Shown here piece after piece: positions 24,801 through 36,970 of a DNA stretch of 64,000 nt; the stretch's first letter is position 1; each line of letters opens with the position of its first letter. The stretch is from Microcebus murinus. Lineage: Eukaryota; Chordata; Mammalia; Primates; Cheirogaleidae. The stretch is taken from positions 73,425,900 to 73,489,899 of the forward strand of contig NC_134116.1 of NCBI RefSeq assembly GCF_040939455.1. Reading direction: 5' to 3'. A model generated the notes under the pieces. The model made no database searches. It saw only the letters and a program-made list of their open reading frames with translations, and was not told the DNA's origin. Position numbers and translations under genes: made by a program.

Positions 24801-25119
24801 AAGAACGAGGGCTTTGGGTGTGTAGAGAATAAGATTTAACTCTATTGCACACTGCAAATTCTGTAGTGGTGTTACAGGCCGACATGGAACCAGTCAGCAA
24901 TTTCCAAACACCCATATTTCTGTCTTGTTCACCACCCTCCCCCGTCCCCACCAAGTCAGCGGGAATGTTTGACACACTATGAAATAAACCCTGTCCAAAT
25001 GATGAGGAAGGCTCCCGTGGTCGAGTGTTCCGGCCTCCTCCCTGGATGCCTTCAGTCGTGCACGCACGAGATAGAATGTGACCGCCCATCTGCGCGTGTC
25101 CGGTGTGGCTCCGTCCCCA

Positions 25120-25300
25120 CGGTGCAGGGGGAGGCGGGGATGGGGCATTCACGCCTGATGGGCGCGGCGCGCACCGTCCGGGGCATGGACACGCTTGAAG
25201 CTCCAACTCGGGTGGGCCAAAGGCAATATGCGTGACCTAAACATTTGTACCTCTGTAATATGCTGAAATAAAAAATGAAAAATAAAAATAAATAAAGATC
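25120..25300 (+). mobile_element. 5'-truncated strepsirrhine L1 tail
   Basis: Only the last about 180 bases of an L1: 'gcattcacgcctgatgggcg', 'gcacaccgtcc'-like text, 'gcatggacacgcttgaagct', 'tgcgtgacctaaacatttgt', then 'aatatgctgaaataaaaaat' and an A-rich tail to about 25300. Its 3' UTR differs from that of the L1 at 55505-62168, so it comes from another subfamily. Confidence 0.8.
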
Positions 25301-25739
25301 ATACAGTAACATTGGTGAGCTATTTAATTCGCCAAAGAGGACACTTAACTTTCTCATTTGCTAAATTAACAGGAAGATAATCTAAGGAAATGATGAAATG
25401 CAGTTCACTTACCCAATTTTTAACAGATTTGACAGCTTCCAGAGGCCTTAGAAAAACAGCACCATAGTACTTTCTGCAGTTCCACGGGAAAACGGTTTTT
25501 GCATTCAGACACATCTTTCTATCTCTAAGCTCACAATTTCAGCTACCGAAATGCAGGCTCACATATAGTAAGACTGCAAAATCTGTATTGGTTATTGGCA
25601 AAATGTCTGGTAACCTGAATTCACTTTTAAGTTGTTTTAATGCCGAGAAAGCATCGCCTTACATAACTCAACTTCAATTCAGCAAGTTTTCACTAAGAAT
25701 TCACTGTATTTTAAGGCTTCGTTCCTTGAAAAAGCCCTC
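25301..25739. other. Unique AT-rich sequence
   Basis: No feature recognised. Confidence 0.5.
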
Positions 25740-28700
25740 ACTTATGGGGACCTCCGCGAGCGACTATCACACGTGCCCGGGACCCCACCAGGCCTCCTGC
25801 CGCGCCGTGCGGGCCGGCACCCCTGCCTGGCGCTGGCCCCCGGAGGCTGCGCGACTGTGTGCAGGCAGCTGGCGTCGCCCGTCTCGGGCGCTTCTGCAGA
25901 AGGGCCACCTGGGTGGGTCATGAGAACGAGGGTTTGCATTTTGAGTTCTCAAGGTTCCTTCCGACAGAATCCCAGGTCGGCGCTGGCGTGACCAGTGTCG
26001 CCGTCCAGCCTGCACACCCGCTCCCCACACGCTCGTGGCCCAAAGCTCCTAGACTCGGGGTCACCCGGCGTGTTCCCCAAGTGACTGCCGGAGCCTGTGC
26101 AGGGGTGGGGGCCGGGGGGCCTCGACGGACCACCCGCTGCCCCTGCCCTGCCCGGACAATCTTGCTCCACATGCAGGGACCGGGCCCTGCGCCCCTGCCT
26201 ACCCCAGCGTCCCCAGAGGCGCTCCAGTGGCGCCGAATCAACCGCCGGGGCCGGGCAGTTTCCATAATAGAGGCGCCTGTCCCGGGTCACCCAGCAGCCT
26301 CGGAAACGTCCGAGAGCAAAGCCGAGACAAGACCGAGCCAAACCTGAGAATCAATCCACTCGGGGACGGGAGTGTCCAGATGCGATAGCAAACAAAATCC
26401 CTGTGGGACGCAATGCCCGGAGCACAAGCAACCTGCGGAGAGACGGTCGCCAGCGCCTCTGCAGGGGCGTGCAGGCCGGGGGAGGAGCCCAGAGGCACCG
26501 GGAGGGAGAGAACCCACAGAACGTGGTCTCTGGGTGGACTGGGAAAGGCAGGCGGGAGACACAGCAACGAAAAGCGGCTGGACTATGGCTCCAGGGCGGG
26601 ACGTGACTCCCAGCTGCCCCTTAGTCCGGGAGGAGCCGGGACCCCGGGGAGCTGCCGCCCACGCATCTGTGTGGGGTGTGGGGACGGGAGAGCGGGTCTC
26701 CTGCCACCTTCCTGCCGTCGTCCAGGATGCTGTAGGGAGAGCAGCCGGGGCAGGGTTTCCCCACTCGGCTCGGGACGGGCAGGGGAGGGGCAGGGAGGAA
26801 GGGAGGGGAGAGGAGGGACCTGCAAGAGGCTCCTTGGGCATCACTAATGTCCTTGCCTTGAAAAGTCACGCAAGTGCTGGCTTTACAAATATTTGTTAAA
26901 CTGCATGGAGTTATGCACTTTTCTGTGTGCTGTTTTATTTTACAGCATAAAAAACTGTTTGAATTAAAAGGAAGAGAGCACAGGAACATAAGAGCAAGCC
27001 CCTTCCTTGCATCTTAGTAACTGTAGCTTGGGTAGTAAAAATACGAATAGAAGCCAGCGAACGCTAACCCTGTCCCTGTACACAGCGTGAACTTGCGCCA
27101 CGCCGCCGTCCCGTGCGTCGACGTGATTGTGAGCATTCTGCGGACGAGGGGACCGCCGCAGCCGGCGGGGAGAGCCCACCCGTGTCACTTGGCCCTTGAG
27201 GGGCAGGGCCCGGCTGGACACCGGGCCCTCGCGGGTCTACCCCGCGCCTGCCCTGCCGCCGCAGCGCGGAGATGTGCCATTCTGCGGGCGGCCGCGGCAG
27301 GGGGCACTCACGGACCCCGCTGTCATGCCGTCCCTGGAGATGAGTCCAGAGAAAGGTCCCTCGTGAGACTGTAAGACGTGGTCTCGACAGCGCCCGTTAC
27401 AGTGTGCGTTGGCAAGACGTGTGATGATTCTAATTGCTTCTAAGAGTGTGCTGTGCCTGCAGCGGCGCAGTCGACGCTCCTGCCGGGCTGTGTAAAGGAA
27501 AATGCCTGCTAGGTTTGCTGCGCTTCCGGCCTCCGTGGCAGGGAGAGCTCAAAGTGCCCCAGAAGGGGTTTCCTTTCACTAAGGGCTCCTAGTGATTCCG
27601 TCCGTGGCCCTGGCGTGGCCTCTGGCTCCCGGTGAGACGCGCCAGTCAGCAGCCGGGAGTCCCTGTGCAGTGGCCCGCTCTCCCCTGGGGAGCGGGAACG
27701 GGACGGTCCCCGAGGACCCTGGACGCCCACACCTGACGGAACTCAGCTCCCCGCTCTGGAAAACGCCGCACCACGTGGGGATGGAGACCGAGCCGTTCTC
27801 CGGTCCCTGTCTGCTGTCTGCACGTGTGAACCCGTGCGGGCTGGAGGTCCAGGCCGTGGGGCCGTGGGGGCTGCAACAGGCTCTGTGTGTCCGGGCCACG
27901 TCCCCGGCCTGCGGAAACTGCCACTCCACGGTGCGCCGTCTGGTCCCCAAGAGCTCCTGTGCCCAAACCCCGGTACCACACTGGCATCCTCACAGTTCCC
28001 AAAAAGAGGGTGCTCGGGCCAGGTAAGAGTGGCAGAGGGAGGCCCAGGGGACACACAAGCCACGGGCTGAGATGCCTGCTTTCTGCTAAAGTATTCAGTA
28101 ACCGCTGTTAGGACGCAGGACCGTTCCCAGGGCAGGACCCTGAGGGCGCCGGGCGCCTGACACCTGCTCGAGCACAGGGCTCCAAGGTCGGGACGGGTCC
28201 AGGCCCCGGGAAGGACGTCCCCGCCCCTGAGTCTGAGCTGGCGCAGCACTGAGGGTGACGAGGGGGCCCTGGCACACACCCCAGTCCCGAGGCCAGGCTG
28301 CAGGGACAGCGTCCGAGCGCCAGGGCCTGCGGTTGTGAGCCTGCACGGGGCCCTGGCCACCCAGACGCCTCCTGCCACGGGGGATGGGACCGTTCTCCCT
28401 GCCACCCGCCCCGGGTGCCCAGACGTCCGCGTCCCTCAGAGAAGCGGGCCTCGTTGGCGGGCCTGTGCCTGGGCTGTCGACCTGGGTCCACAACTGCCAT
28501 CCGTCAGTGCGGGAGCAGGACACAAACAAACATGGACATACTGTCGAGTGAGTCGTAAAATCACCTGAATTTTTAAGACAAGAGAGGAGCTTCCAAACAC
28601 AGAAGCAGTGGTCCGCAGCCGCTCCAGGCTGCCTGGAGTGACACTCGGAAGACAGCGGCGGGTGCCAGGGAGGCAGGGACGGTGCCAGCTCCGTCTCCCC

Positions 28701-28889
28701 TGCCCTGGGAGCACTCGGTGGCAAAGCTTGACGCTCGGGTTGCCCGAGTCCAGAGTGACAGCCGCGTCTCAGGAGCGAACTCCCGGGGCCAGCTCTGGGG
28801 GCGACTGTGCTGCTCTCGGGCGGGAGGCGCGGCAGGTGCCGCCGTCATCTCGGGGCTAGGATCAGGATCTCCAGGCGCGTCTGCGGGGT

Positions 28890-29105
28890 CGATGATGTCC
28901 CAGCTCCACCTCCCACTGCCCCGCCCCGCCTTGGGCAAGTCACGTCTCGCCACCTCCCTTTCCTGTCTGAAACGAAAGGAGGACGAGGACAAGAGCACCC
29001 ACGCCACAGAGTTGTTGCGAAGATGACATGGGATCCGACGCGCGAGGCCCTCGGGAAGTGCGCGGCGTGTGCGCCCGTCAGGGCCAGCAGCAGCCCCGGG
29101 GTGTC
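28890..29105 (+). repeat. MIR SINE, plus orientation
   Basis: 'gggcaagtcacgtctcgcc', 'cacctccctttcctgtctga', 'cagagttgttgcgaagatga' and 'ctcgggaagtgcgcggcg' match the MIR core in order. It is unusual in having become GC- and CpG-richer, like its surroundings. Confidence 0.85.
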
Positions 29106-29145
29106 GCTGAGGAAGGGTGGCCGTCCTCACCAGAGAGCTCGGCCT

Positions 29146-29208
29146 GTCGTGGGGAGACCCCGACTGCGCTCGTCCTGGTCGTGGGGAGACCCGACTGCGC
29201 TCGCGCTC
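29146..29208. repeat. Two-copy tandem duplication of about 32 bp
   Basis: 'gtcgtggggagaccc' recurs at 29146 and 29178, each followed by 'gactgcgctcg'. The second copy is one base shorter. Confidence 0.85.
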
Positions 29209-32200
29209 GGCGCGGGTTCTCCTCTCTGACGCGCTCAGTTTGCTGTCAGTGGTTTTTAGCGTCCTCGTGTTTCCAAGTCCACAGCAGTTGCAGGGACGTC
29301 TCAGGAGAGAGGGGAGCCAGCTCCTGGGCCCGGTGGCGTCACCACTGCGCCCCTCTCCTGCTCGCGGGAGTGCGTGAGCTCCGAGCGTGCCTCCCCAGGG
29401 GGCAGGGCGAGCGCAGGCTGGAGGAGGGACGCCCGGCCTCTGGGTGCCCTGTGGCCCTGTCCCCCAGGTCCCTGCCCCCTGGGTTTTCCAGCACTAAACA
29501 GAAAAGAGAGAAAAACAAACGCAGCTTCTGCACGAGGCCTGGGAACGGTCTGCTCCGCGGCAGGGAGGGTGGCGCGGTTCTGGCCCGACAGCGAGACCGG
29601 CCACGGAAGGCCAAGGGGGGGAGGCGCACCCCCCAAGACACCACAGCGCGAGGGCTTCAGGGAAAGCGGAGCTCAGAGCACAGCCCCTGGTTTAACACGC
29701 CAGTGTAGACGTCCAGAAGCAGCAGGGGACCGGGCAGCGGGACAACACTGGCCTGCGCGGGCTCCCACGCTGCAGCCTGAACCTTCCCTCCTCCCGGGCA
29801 GTCAGGCCGGGCCTCAGCCATGAGCCTCCGCGGGGCCCAGGGCACTTGACAAAGAGCGGTGACGGCGACAGAGCCCAGAGGGAAAAGAGGGTCCTTCCTG
29901 CCTTTTGAGTTTCAAAGGCCTAGACCTTTATGGGAACAGAAAAGCCTTTGGCTTAAAAGATTCAGAAGAAAACCTGGTGGGTAGGATCCAAACTCGCTTC
30001 TCTCCCCTGTGCCCCCAAAGACAGCAAGAGACGCCCCCCGCTGGGGGTGGGAGAGGGGGAGGGGCTGTGTGGGCCGGTCTGACCCCACTCTCCAGCTCAC
30101 GCCCCGAGAGGTGTGTGGGACCATAGGAGGAGGGACCTGTGCCTTATTTCCCAGGGAGACCCCTAGAGAAGAGCGAGATTCCAAGAAATACATGGCTAAA
30201 GGCAACGTCTGGAAAGACGGGGCCTCAGATGACCCCCAAAAGCTCCCACGCCACGCAGACTAGCTGAAAATTCGAAGCTGGTCTCTGTGTGTCTGAGGCG
30301 TGGTGAAGCAATGCAACTGCAAGGGGTCCGGAGGAGGGGACCCAGGGACATCCCTGCAGCACCCCGTGTAGTCCGACAGCTGTGGGCCCAATGCAACAGT
30401 GGACATCACAGTGGACACTACCAACAGGTGACACAGTGGATCACTGGGCCCTCTCGACTCTTCTGTAAAACCCCTGGACTCTAGACAAGGCCCTGAGCTA
30501 AAGGGATAAGGATCCCTAATTTGCCTGAGATTCATGTCCCATCACCCCATCAGCTCGACAGCTTAAAAGACAAAGTGAGCTTTACATTTGGAACACGTGT
30601 TTCTGAGGTCGCTGGCCTGACACTCACGTGCATCTTACATGTGTATGTAATGCCATATAAGCCGCTGAGCCTGGGCTGTCACTGCCGAAGACATCTCTCC
30701 ACAGGGCAGATTAGTCAACCTATGGGAAATAAGTCAAATTTGTGATTATTCTGAGGGCTTATTCCAAGTTTGGGGTGGTGGTGCCCACACCGTGAGAGGA
30801 CAGGGGGGTGGCCGCAGCTAAGAGCGGGCCAAAGAGGGACCTCACGCCCCTACCTGCCCGATTCCCGTGGGCATGGGAAGGAAGTTGAAGGAATTGGCTG
30901 ATGTTCCTGGGTCCTCCAGGAGATTTTGGGATTCTGGGAGGAAGAGTGACCTAGAAAAGGTCTGACACTTGGGAGGGGAAGTTACAGAGGACAACGGTAG
31001 GGGTTTGGGTCAGCACAGGAGGGGAGAGTCGCGCCCTGCTGGGTCCAGCATCGGGCACCGGATGCCCAGGCCACCGGGCCACGCTGTAGCAGACACTACG
31101 AGGACAGACAGCGACGCCCACAGACTGAGCAGGATGAGGCACCTCAAACAGTGCCCAGTGGGGACCAGACGCCCCTTTGCCAGTGCTGGAAGAGACATCA
31201 GTCTCCCTTCTCCCCTCCTCCCGGACCCCAAAGCCCTCCAAGAAGGAAGGCAGGTGAAAACCGAGAGGACAGAGACCCTGAGAGACAGAGCATTTATCCT
31301 ACAATGATAAGCTTTGAACTTGACAATGATTGAGAAAATAACATTTGAGCGTGGCTGAGGGAAATCCCTGGCTTAGAGTGGAAAGGCTGAAAATGAGAAA
31401 AGGCTGAGTTATCTTTTCTCAAGAGCCAAGCCGAGTGTAGTGTTTGAAAATAAAGTCGCGTTTGCTCAGCCTCCCATTCACGGTGGTCTGATGTAGACCC
31501 GCATTCTCGGCAAGGGAGGCGCAAGAAAAGCAGTGTCGCGGGAGAGTGTTTTAGGGGGAAAAGCAGGAGGCGGCAGGCTGCTAGGGTCCTGGGAGCCCGT
31601 ACCACGAGGAGAGGGAACCCCGCAGGGGAGCTCACAGCAGGGAAACCTTGTGCTGAAGCTAGAGAGCCGCTCATTGAATTAAATGTCGCATTAGGAAATT
31701 CACAAAGATAGCACTAACGATGCATCAGAGAGGGCGATATTGGAAACAGGGAATCCAGAAAGCAAGCCAACTTGCTTGCTCAGGAGCGAGGAGTAGCAAT
31801 CCTTCTCTAAAAGGAACGGCTATGAGAGAAACGCAGGAGGTAATGGCAGGAGAACTTGCTGTTTGTTGGACGCTTGACTAGGGAGAGGGGCAAGGGATTC
31901 AGGGTCACGTGGCAAGGGGGAGAGGTGGTTCAGGGTCACCTGCCGCCAGCTCATGTGGACACGTGGGTGCCTGGGGGTGTCACTCACTGGCTTCACCAGG
32001 AAAGGCGGGGCCGAGGGCAGCAGGCAGGGCAGGGAGGGGAAACGAGGGACATGGCGGATGTGAAGCGCCTCTGAAACATTCAGCTGGGTCGTTGTGCCAG
32101 CCAGGAATTCAGAGATCTGGAAAGGAACTCCAAATACGTGGGGGAAATACGGCCTTTCTAGGCACCCTGAGAATAACGCCCAGGGCTGTGGCGCGTGCCT

Positions 32201-32689
32201 CCCAGACGGGGCCCACCCGTGCTTTGAATTGTTTCCAGACGTTGACCGTCGCCATTCGTCTCCTCAGGAGTTGGACAGCCCCCAGCGCTAACCTCGTTTT
32301 GGTTTCTGAACCTGTATACATTTCGGACCCCCTTTTTTTTTTTTTTATAACACCACGCGGGCCATTCAGAGTATATTAAGTCATTTTCTTTTTCAGACAC
32401 AAATGGAATCAAAATAGGCTAATCAAGATCTCTCCTCAGTGCAATTCTCCACCTTGGTCGTGTGTTTGCACAGGTCTTCGAGACGGCTGACCCCGGAGCT
32501 GGGACCCTCCCTGACAACTTTGTCCCCCCAAGTATGCTGCCTGACGTGTCCCCGGGGCATTCTGGGGCGCTCGCTGGTCCGCCCAGCCTTTGCCTGTCCC
32601 CAGCCTCCCCAAGAGACGTTGAACCCAACGTGCCTCTTTTACGCAGCACCTTAAGGGTTTGTCTAGTCGCCAGATACTTTAGTGCCAGA

Positions 32690-32960
32690 TTCTGGGATAT
32701 AATATGTAAAATACAGTCATTGCCCTCATTGCTGCCAGCCTCACGATCCAGACAGACGCGAGAATGGACACGACGGTGCTGCTGCAATAGGTGAATAAAC
32801 GTGTGATGTGCAGGACAGGTGCAGCATGGGAAGTTAAGAACGGCTCCTGAAGGATGTCTAAACCGCACAGGAACGAGTGGGGACACGGGCGGGGCAGCAG
32901 GGAATGGCAGGCTGAACGGACTGCGCGCCGAGTCCAGGAATGAGCGTGACCCATGAGAAG
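32690..32960 (-). repeat. Possible L2-related fragment, minus orientation
   Basis: 'tgggatataatatgtaaaat', 'agtcattgccctcattgctg' and the following 'ctgaaggatgtctaaa' resemble the antisense of old L2 3' sequence. Weak. Confidence 0.35.
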
Positions 32961-35039
32961 AGCCCGGCTCTGGGCTGTGCTCGCATCACGGGGCAGAGCA
33001 GTGAGCACGTGCAGGGGAGAGGCCCGGCCCGTTGGGGGAGGGACCTTGGACTTTACCTGCAATGAGCAGGTAGAGGGGGTGATGGTGGGTACCTACCACA
33101 ATGACAACAAGAAGCTCATAAATGACATGGCCGTTCTTCATAGACACTTCAACAGACTGTTACTAAATAACATTCAGGAGTATTGTCTTTGAAGTAAGCA
33201 CCCGATACTCTTAAATCTGACTAATTAGATGAAATCATTTTACGTTAACAGTTGATCTTAAGATCTCTTAAGGTAGAAGTCATTTCCCCCCGTATCTCAT
33301 ATATCCTGATCACAGCCAGTCTTTGAAACCAAAAAAAAATAAAATAAAATAAGCAAAAATAATTTTTAAATATTTATTACCATGAAACATAAAAAATGAA
33401 AGTATTTTGTTGTCATACTTGAATTTAGACGGTTTACCTAGATTTAAGTTTGAAACACATAAATCATCCTACCTATAGTACAAACAAATACCAGCTACTA
33501 GTCTCATTTTTTATTTTGGAAAGTCATCCTTATCACTGCAATGTTTGTGGAAAGTGGTTAAATGAATTAAAAATTGTAATCCTCTCAACCCATAAACAGG
33601 TTAATGAAGGTTTCCTTGGGAACTGAGGCGGGGTTGCAGGAAGCACATTGCTCTATTGTCGCTAACAGCTTATAAACATAGCCTTTCCTGGACAAACGGG
33701 AGGGGAACTATGTCTCCGATGCTGCAGGCTTAGCCACAAGTAAAATTATGGTCATAAGAGGACCTTGCAATATCTGCTGTCTCTTCCTTTGACAACCCCA
33801 TAGGGAGCCCACGCTGCCGCCAGAACATCGCTTTGCCCACAGCCACGCTCGGTAAATCTTTTATGAGTGAGCTAGAGGAATGAATGAAACGAAAGAGTGA
33901 GTGAGCATTACCAAGCTCCCTATTCTGCTCTAGTGGAAACAGAAAACAGCAGAATAAAGAAATTAAAAATTAAGACACAGAAGGAATGTTCTTTGGTAGC
34001 AATAAGTACAGTTACTAGGGGCCCCTGGGGGCGCTTCAGAGCTCTCAATCCTCTTTGTGTATCTTCTCCTTTTCTCCACGCCTCTTGCACCCCCCCCATG
34101 TCACCCATTCAGGTGTCTGCTGGGCTCCTCCAGCTCACACGCCAGCAGTGAGCCGGGCGTGCCAGGCTCTGATCCCGTGGTGCTTACACTCTGACAGGGA
34201 GCGACTAAAACACACAGTTTTTATGCTTCCCACCATTGCAAAGAGAATAAACGTTACTAAAGCCATAAACGGGGAACTGTGGCAGGGGCGGGGCTGGGGG
34301 ACAACTTCAGATAAGACAGTCAGGCATCTCCGCCCGACAAAGCGCCGCTGGTCTCCTGCAGACCACCGAAGCGCGTGGCCTTTCCCCAGGGGGCGGCGCC
34401 AGGGAGAACGGGCCTCAAACTGGACAGCGCCGGCGCAGGTGCTAAAGAGGACGTTGAGCCCTGACAGCAGTGAAAAGAGTCCCTAGCAGCTAATGATTGT
34501 ACAGCCCGGCTGAGAACAGCTAAAATCAGGAGGGAGTTGGCAGACATAATCCTGGAAGTGGGGTAATAGTTGAGGAGTTGTGGAGGACAAAAGGGGAGCT
34601 AAAGAACCAAATACACTGATCATTCACCGCAGGGGAAGAAAATGAAGACGTTGGTCCAGGTTGCTGAGTCTAACGCGAATGCTCAGTGACAGCTGAGACT
34701 GACTGTGAAGGAGCCGGCGCGCCTGCCCTCGAGGATGCCCTCCCTGGTCCGCTCGGCAGGGGGGCAGCGCCACGTGGCGCCTGCACCACCCAGATCCCTC
34801 TGCCCCGGCCCCTCGCCTGGTTCCGCGCACGCGATGCCTTTGTCCAAGTCTGAGTTCATTATCCCCCCACTCGTGTGTCCCTCGTTTTCGTTTCATTTAC
34901 TCACAGTCACTCATTTCACAGCTCCTTAGTGAACAGGAAATGGGAGTCAGGATGCCACCTGTTGTGGACGCCAAGAAGAAGAAGCAGGTGACGTGTTGCC
35001 TTCCCCAACTGCAGAGTCAGGCAGGGAGATTTCGGGCCG
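32961..35039. other. Unique sequence
   Basis: Mixed composition, with a more GC-rich patch at 34020-34480. 34125-34215 weakly recalls an L2-type repeat ('gccaggctctgatcccgtgg'). No exon recognised. Confidence 0.5.
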
Positions 35040-35310
35040 GGGCTGCCGCCTGGCTGGCTGTGTCCACATAGACAAACTCCTCGGCTGCTCTGCATGCAGC
35101 TCAGTTTCCTCATCTGTAAAACAGGGTGGTAGGTAGCACAGGCTTGACGCTTAAATGTGTAAGGAGGGAAGGAAGGGCAGAGGGAGGGTGGGAAGAGGGA
35201 AGGAGGGGAAAGAGTGGGGAAGGAGGAGTTGGCACCTACCACATTTGTGAGGATTGGTTAAAATAGAAACACATAAAAACGGCGCCTGGCACATGCTAAC
35301 AGCTATAAAT
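35040..35310 (+). repeat. MIR SINE, plus orientation, split by a GGAA/GGGA-rich tract
   Basis: 'gctcagtttcctcatctgta' then 'aaacagggtggtaggtagc' is the MIR centre, and 'tgtgaggattggttaaaat' with 'cggcgcctggcacatgctaa' is its 3' end. Between them, about 35158-35228, is a purine-only GGAA/GGGA-rich tract that is not part of MIR. Confidence 0.85.
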
Positions 35311-35374
35311 ACCGCTCGCCCCTCACTTCAAAGAGCTCACCGTGGAGAGAGGAGACAGGAGTGCAGTCCAGACG

Positions 35375-35625
35375 ACGGCTAACATGTATGGAGTGCTTCT
35401 GGTGTGCCAGGGGCTATTCTACACTCGACACGTTTGGACTCCTGCCGTCCTCAGCACTTTGTGAGTTCAGCTCTGCTGTCGCTGTCCTGACGCCATGCGT
35501 TGAGAACTACAGGCACGGCAGGGTTGGGTCGCTTGCCCAAGGCCACGTGAGGAGTTGAGTGGGTGGCAGAGCTGGGATTCAAGCCGGGCACTTTGGCTCC
35601 ACTCGCTGCACTCTGCTGCCTCTAT
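35375..35625 (-). repeat. MIR SINE, minus orientation, nearly full length
   Basis: 'gtgccaggggctattctaca', 'cttgcccaaggccacgtgag', 'gtggcagagctgggattcaa' and 'ctgcactctgctgcctct' follow the reverse complement of MIR. Confidence 0.9.
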
Positions 35626-35689
35626 CGCAAGTCTGAGCAAGTGTGACTTGCCACGTGCCCAGGCTGCTACGGGGGACTTGCAGGCCAGT

Positions 35690-36020
35690 AAGGAGGCGCA
35701 GTGTGGCTGAGGGAGGAGCTGTCCTGGGCCAGGGGGACTCGTGCATTTGGGAATTTCAGGATACCCCTGAGGAGGCAGCTGGGGGATGAGGGGCACAGGC
35801 AGCAGAGAGAAGGCACGTGAGCAGGGGCAGGTGACACAGGTCATGTGCATCACACCCCATGCTAGGGGCTTGGACTTTATCCTCTAAGCAATGGGGGGGC
35901 GCAGAGAAGGGCACAATCAGAATTTGCACCTTAGAAAGGTCCCCGTGGGGGCTGAATGGGTGTGGGGAGGACGGCCACGGACTGGGGAGGTCAGCCCAAA
36001 GGCTGCCGCTGGGTGGCCCC
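35690..36020 (-). repeat. L2 LINE 3' fragment, minus orientation
   Basis: 'aggggcttggactttatcct', 'aagcaatgggg' and 'cagaatttgcaccttagaaa' followed by a GGGG-rich end are antisense L2 3' sequence. Confidence 0.7.
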
Positions 36021-36269
36021 AGGATCCCGGCCGGTGCATGGACCAATTCCTGTCATATTTCGAAGATACGAATGGAAGAAAGTGGCTCTTGCTGACTGAA
36101 AAAGTCTGAAGGAGAAAGAGGGGATGAGAGGGTCTCCCAGACTTCTCACCGTGAGACTGGGAGGACAGCGGTACCATCTCGTAGGCAGGAAATGTAGCAA
36201 GAAATGGCATTAAAAAAGTTCCTGGAAGCAAGAAGCAGCCTGCGTCCCATGGTCAGGGAGTTCCCCGAT

Positions 36270-36970
36270 CAAGTTTTTTAAACTTTCTTTCATAATGAAA
36301 ACTTGTAGACATACAGAAAAGTAGAAGAAATAGTACAATAAATACCCGTCACCTAGATTCAACAACTTGGTGGTTAAGAGTTTGACACGTGTGCTTCATA
36401 CGTACATAATATATATTTCTATAGTTGTATAGTGTTTTACTTTGGATTTTATTGTTGCCAAATCATTTAAAATAAACTACAGACATCACTGCATTTACCC
36501 TTAAACACTTTAGCGTGTTATCACCAATAAAATATTTAGCTAAGCAATCACAATATCACTGTCGGATCTTGAAAACATTAATAATTACCTAATAATCATC
36601 TAATAATGAGTCCATATTAAAAATTCCCAGCATTGTTTTATATTTACTTTTTTCTCAAAAGAGAATTTCATTAATGGCCCCATATTGCTTTTGTTACATC
36701 TCTTAAGTCTTTCTAAATGTACAACAGTCCTCACCACATTTTCTATGATACTGATTCATTAAAGACACCCAGCCAAGCGCCTAAGTCGAATGCCTCATAA
36801 TATGGATTTTTCTACTTGTTTCACCCCGGGTCATTTTTAACTTGTTCCTCTGCTCCTTACATTTCCAGTAAACTGGAAGGAAGTTCTAAATCTTGACCAG
36901 ATTCGAGTTGGACCTTTTGACCAGCGGGCCATTGGTGACGCCCTGGCATCCATATTGCATCCGAACATTG
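36270..36970 (+). mobile_element. L1M (MC/ME-like) 3' UTR-type fragment
   Basis: 'agaaatagtacaataaatac', 'ccgtcacctagattcaacaa', 'ttaataatta'-type text, 'cattgcatt'-like segment, 'gttacatctcttaagtcttt', 'taacttgttcctctgctcct' and 'agtaaactggaaggaagttc' keep the order of an old L1M 3' UTR. The strand is the one on which I know this repeat; the exact subfamily is uncertain. Confidence 0.7.

Larger units (their letters stand above)
25740..32640. other. GC- and CpG-rich domain without a recognised gene
   Basis: Nearly 7 kb of high GC with CpG-dense cores at about 25745-25910, 27085-27310 and 29020-29220. These look like CpG islands by eye. Open frames of 130-226 codons occur on both strands and overlap one another (for example 27743-28405 minus, 28095-28724 minus, 29028-29708 plus), as expected from few stop codons. 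None has a domain I recognise. Within it lie a MIR, a short tandem duplication and a T14 run at 32333-32346. Confidence 0.55.

Noticed and set aside
24415..25206. 263-codon minus-strand open frame
   Set aside because: It runs across an L2 fragment and into a strepsirrhine L1 tail, so it is antisense repeat sequence, not a gene.
25859..29823. Many open frames of 130-226 codons in the GC-rich domain
   Set aside because: GC-rich DNA has few stop codons; the frames overlap one another on both strands and show no motifs, start context or splice pattern.
35375..35625. tRNA-like text such as 'gggattcaagcc'
   Set aside because: This is the tRNA-derived part of a MIR SINE, not a tRNA gene; there is no cloverleaf of normal length.
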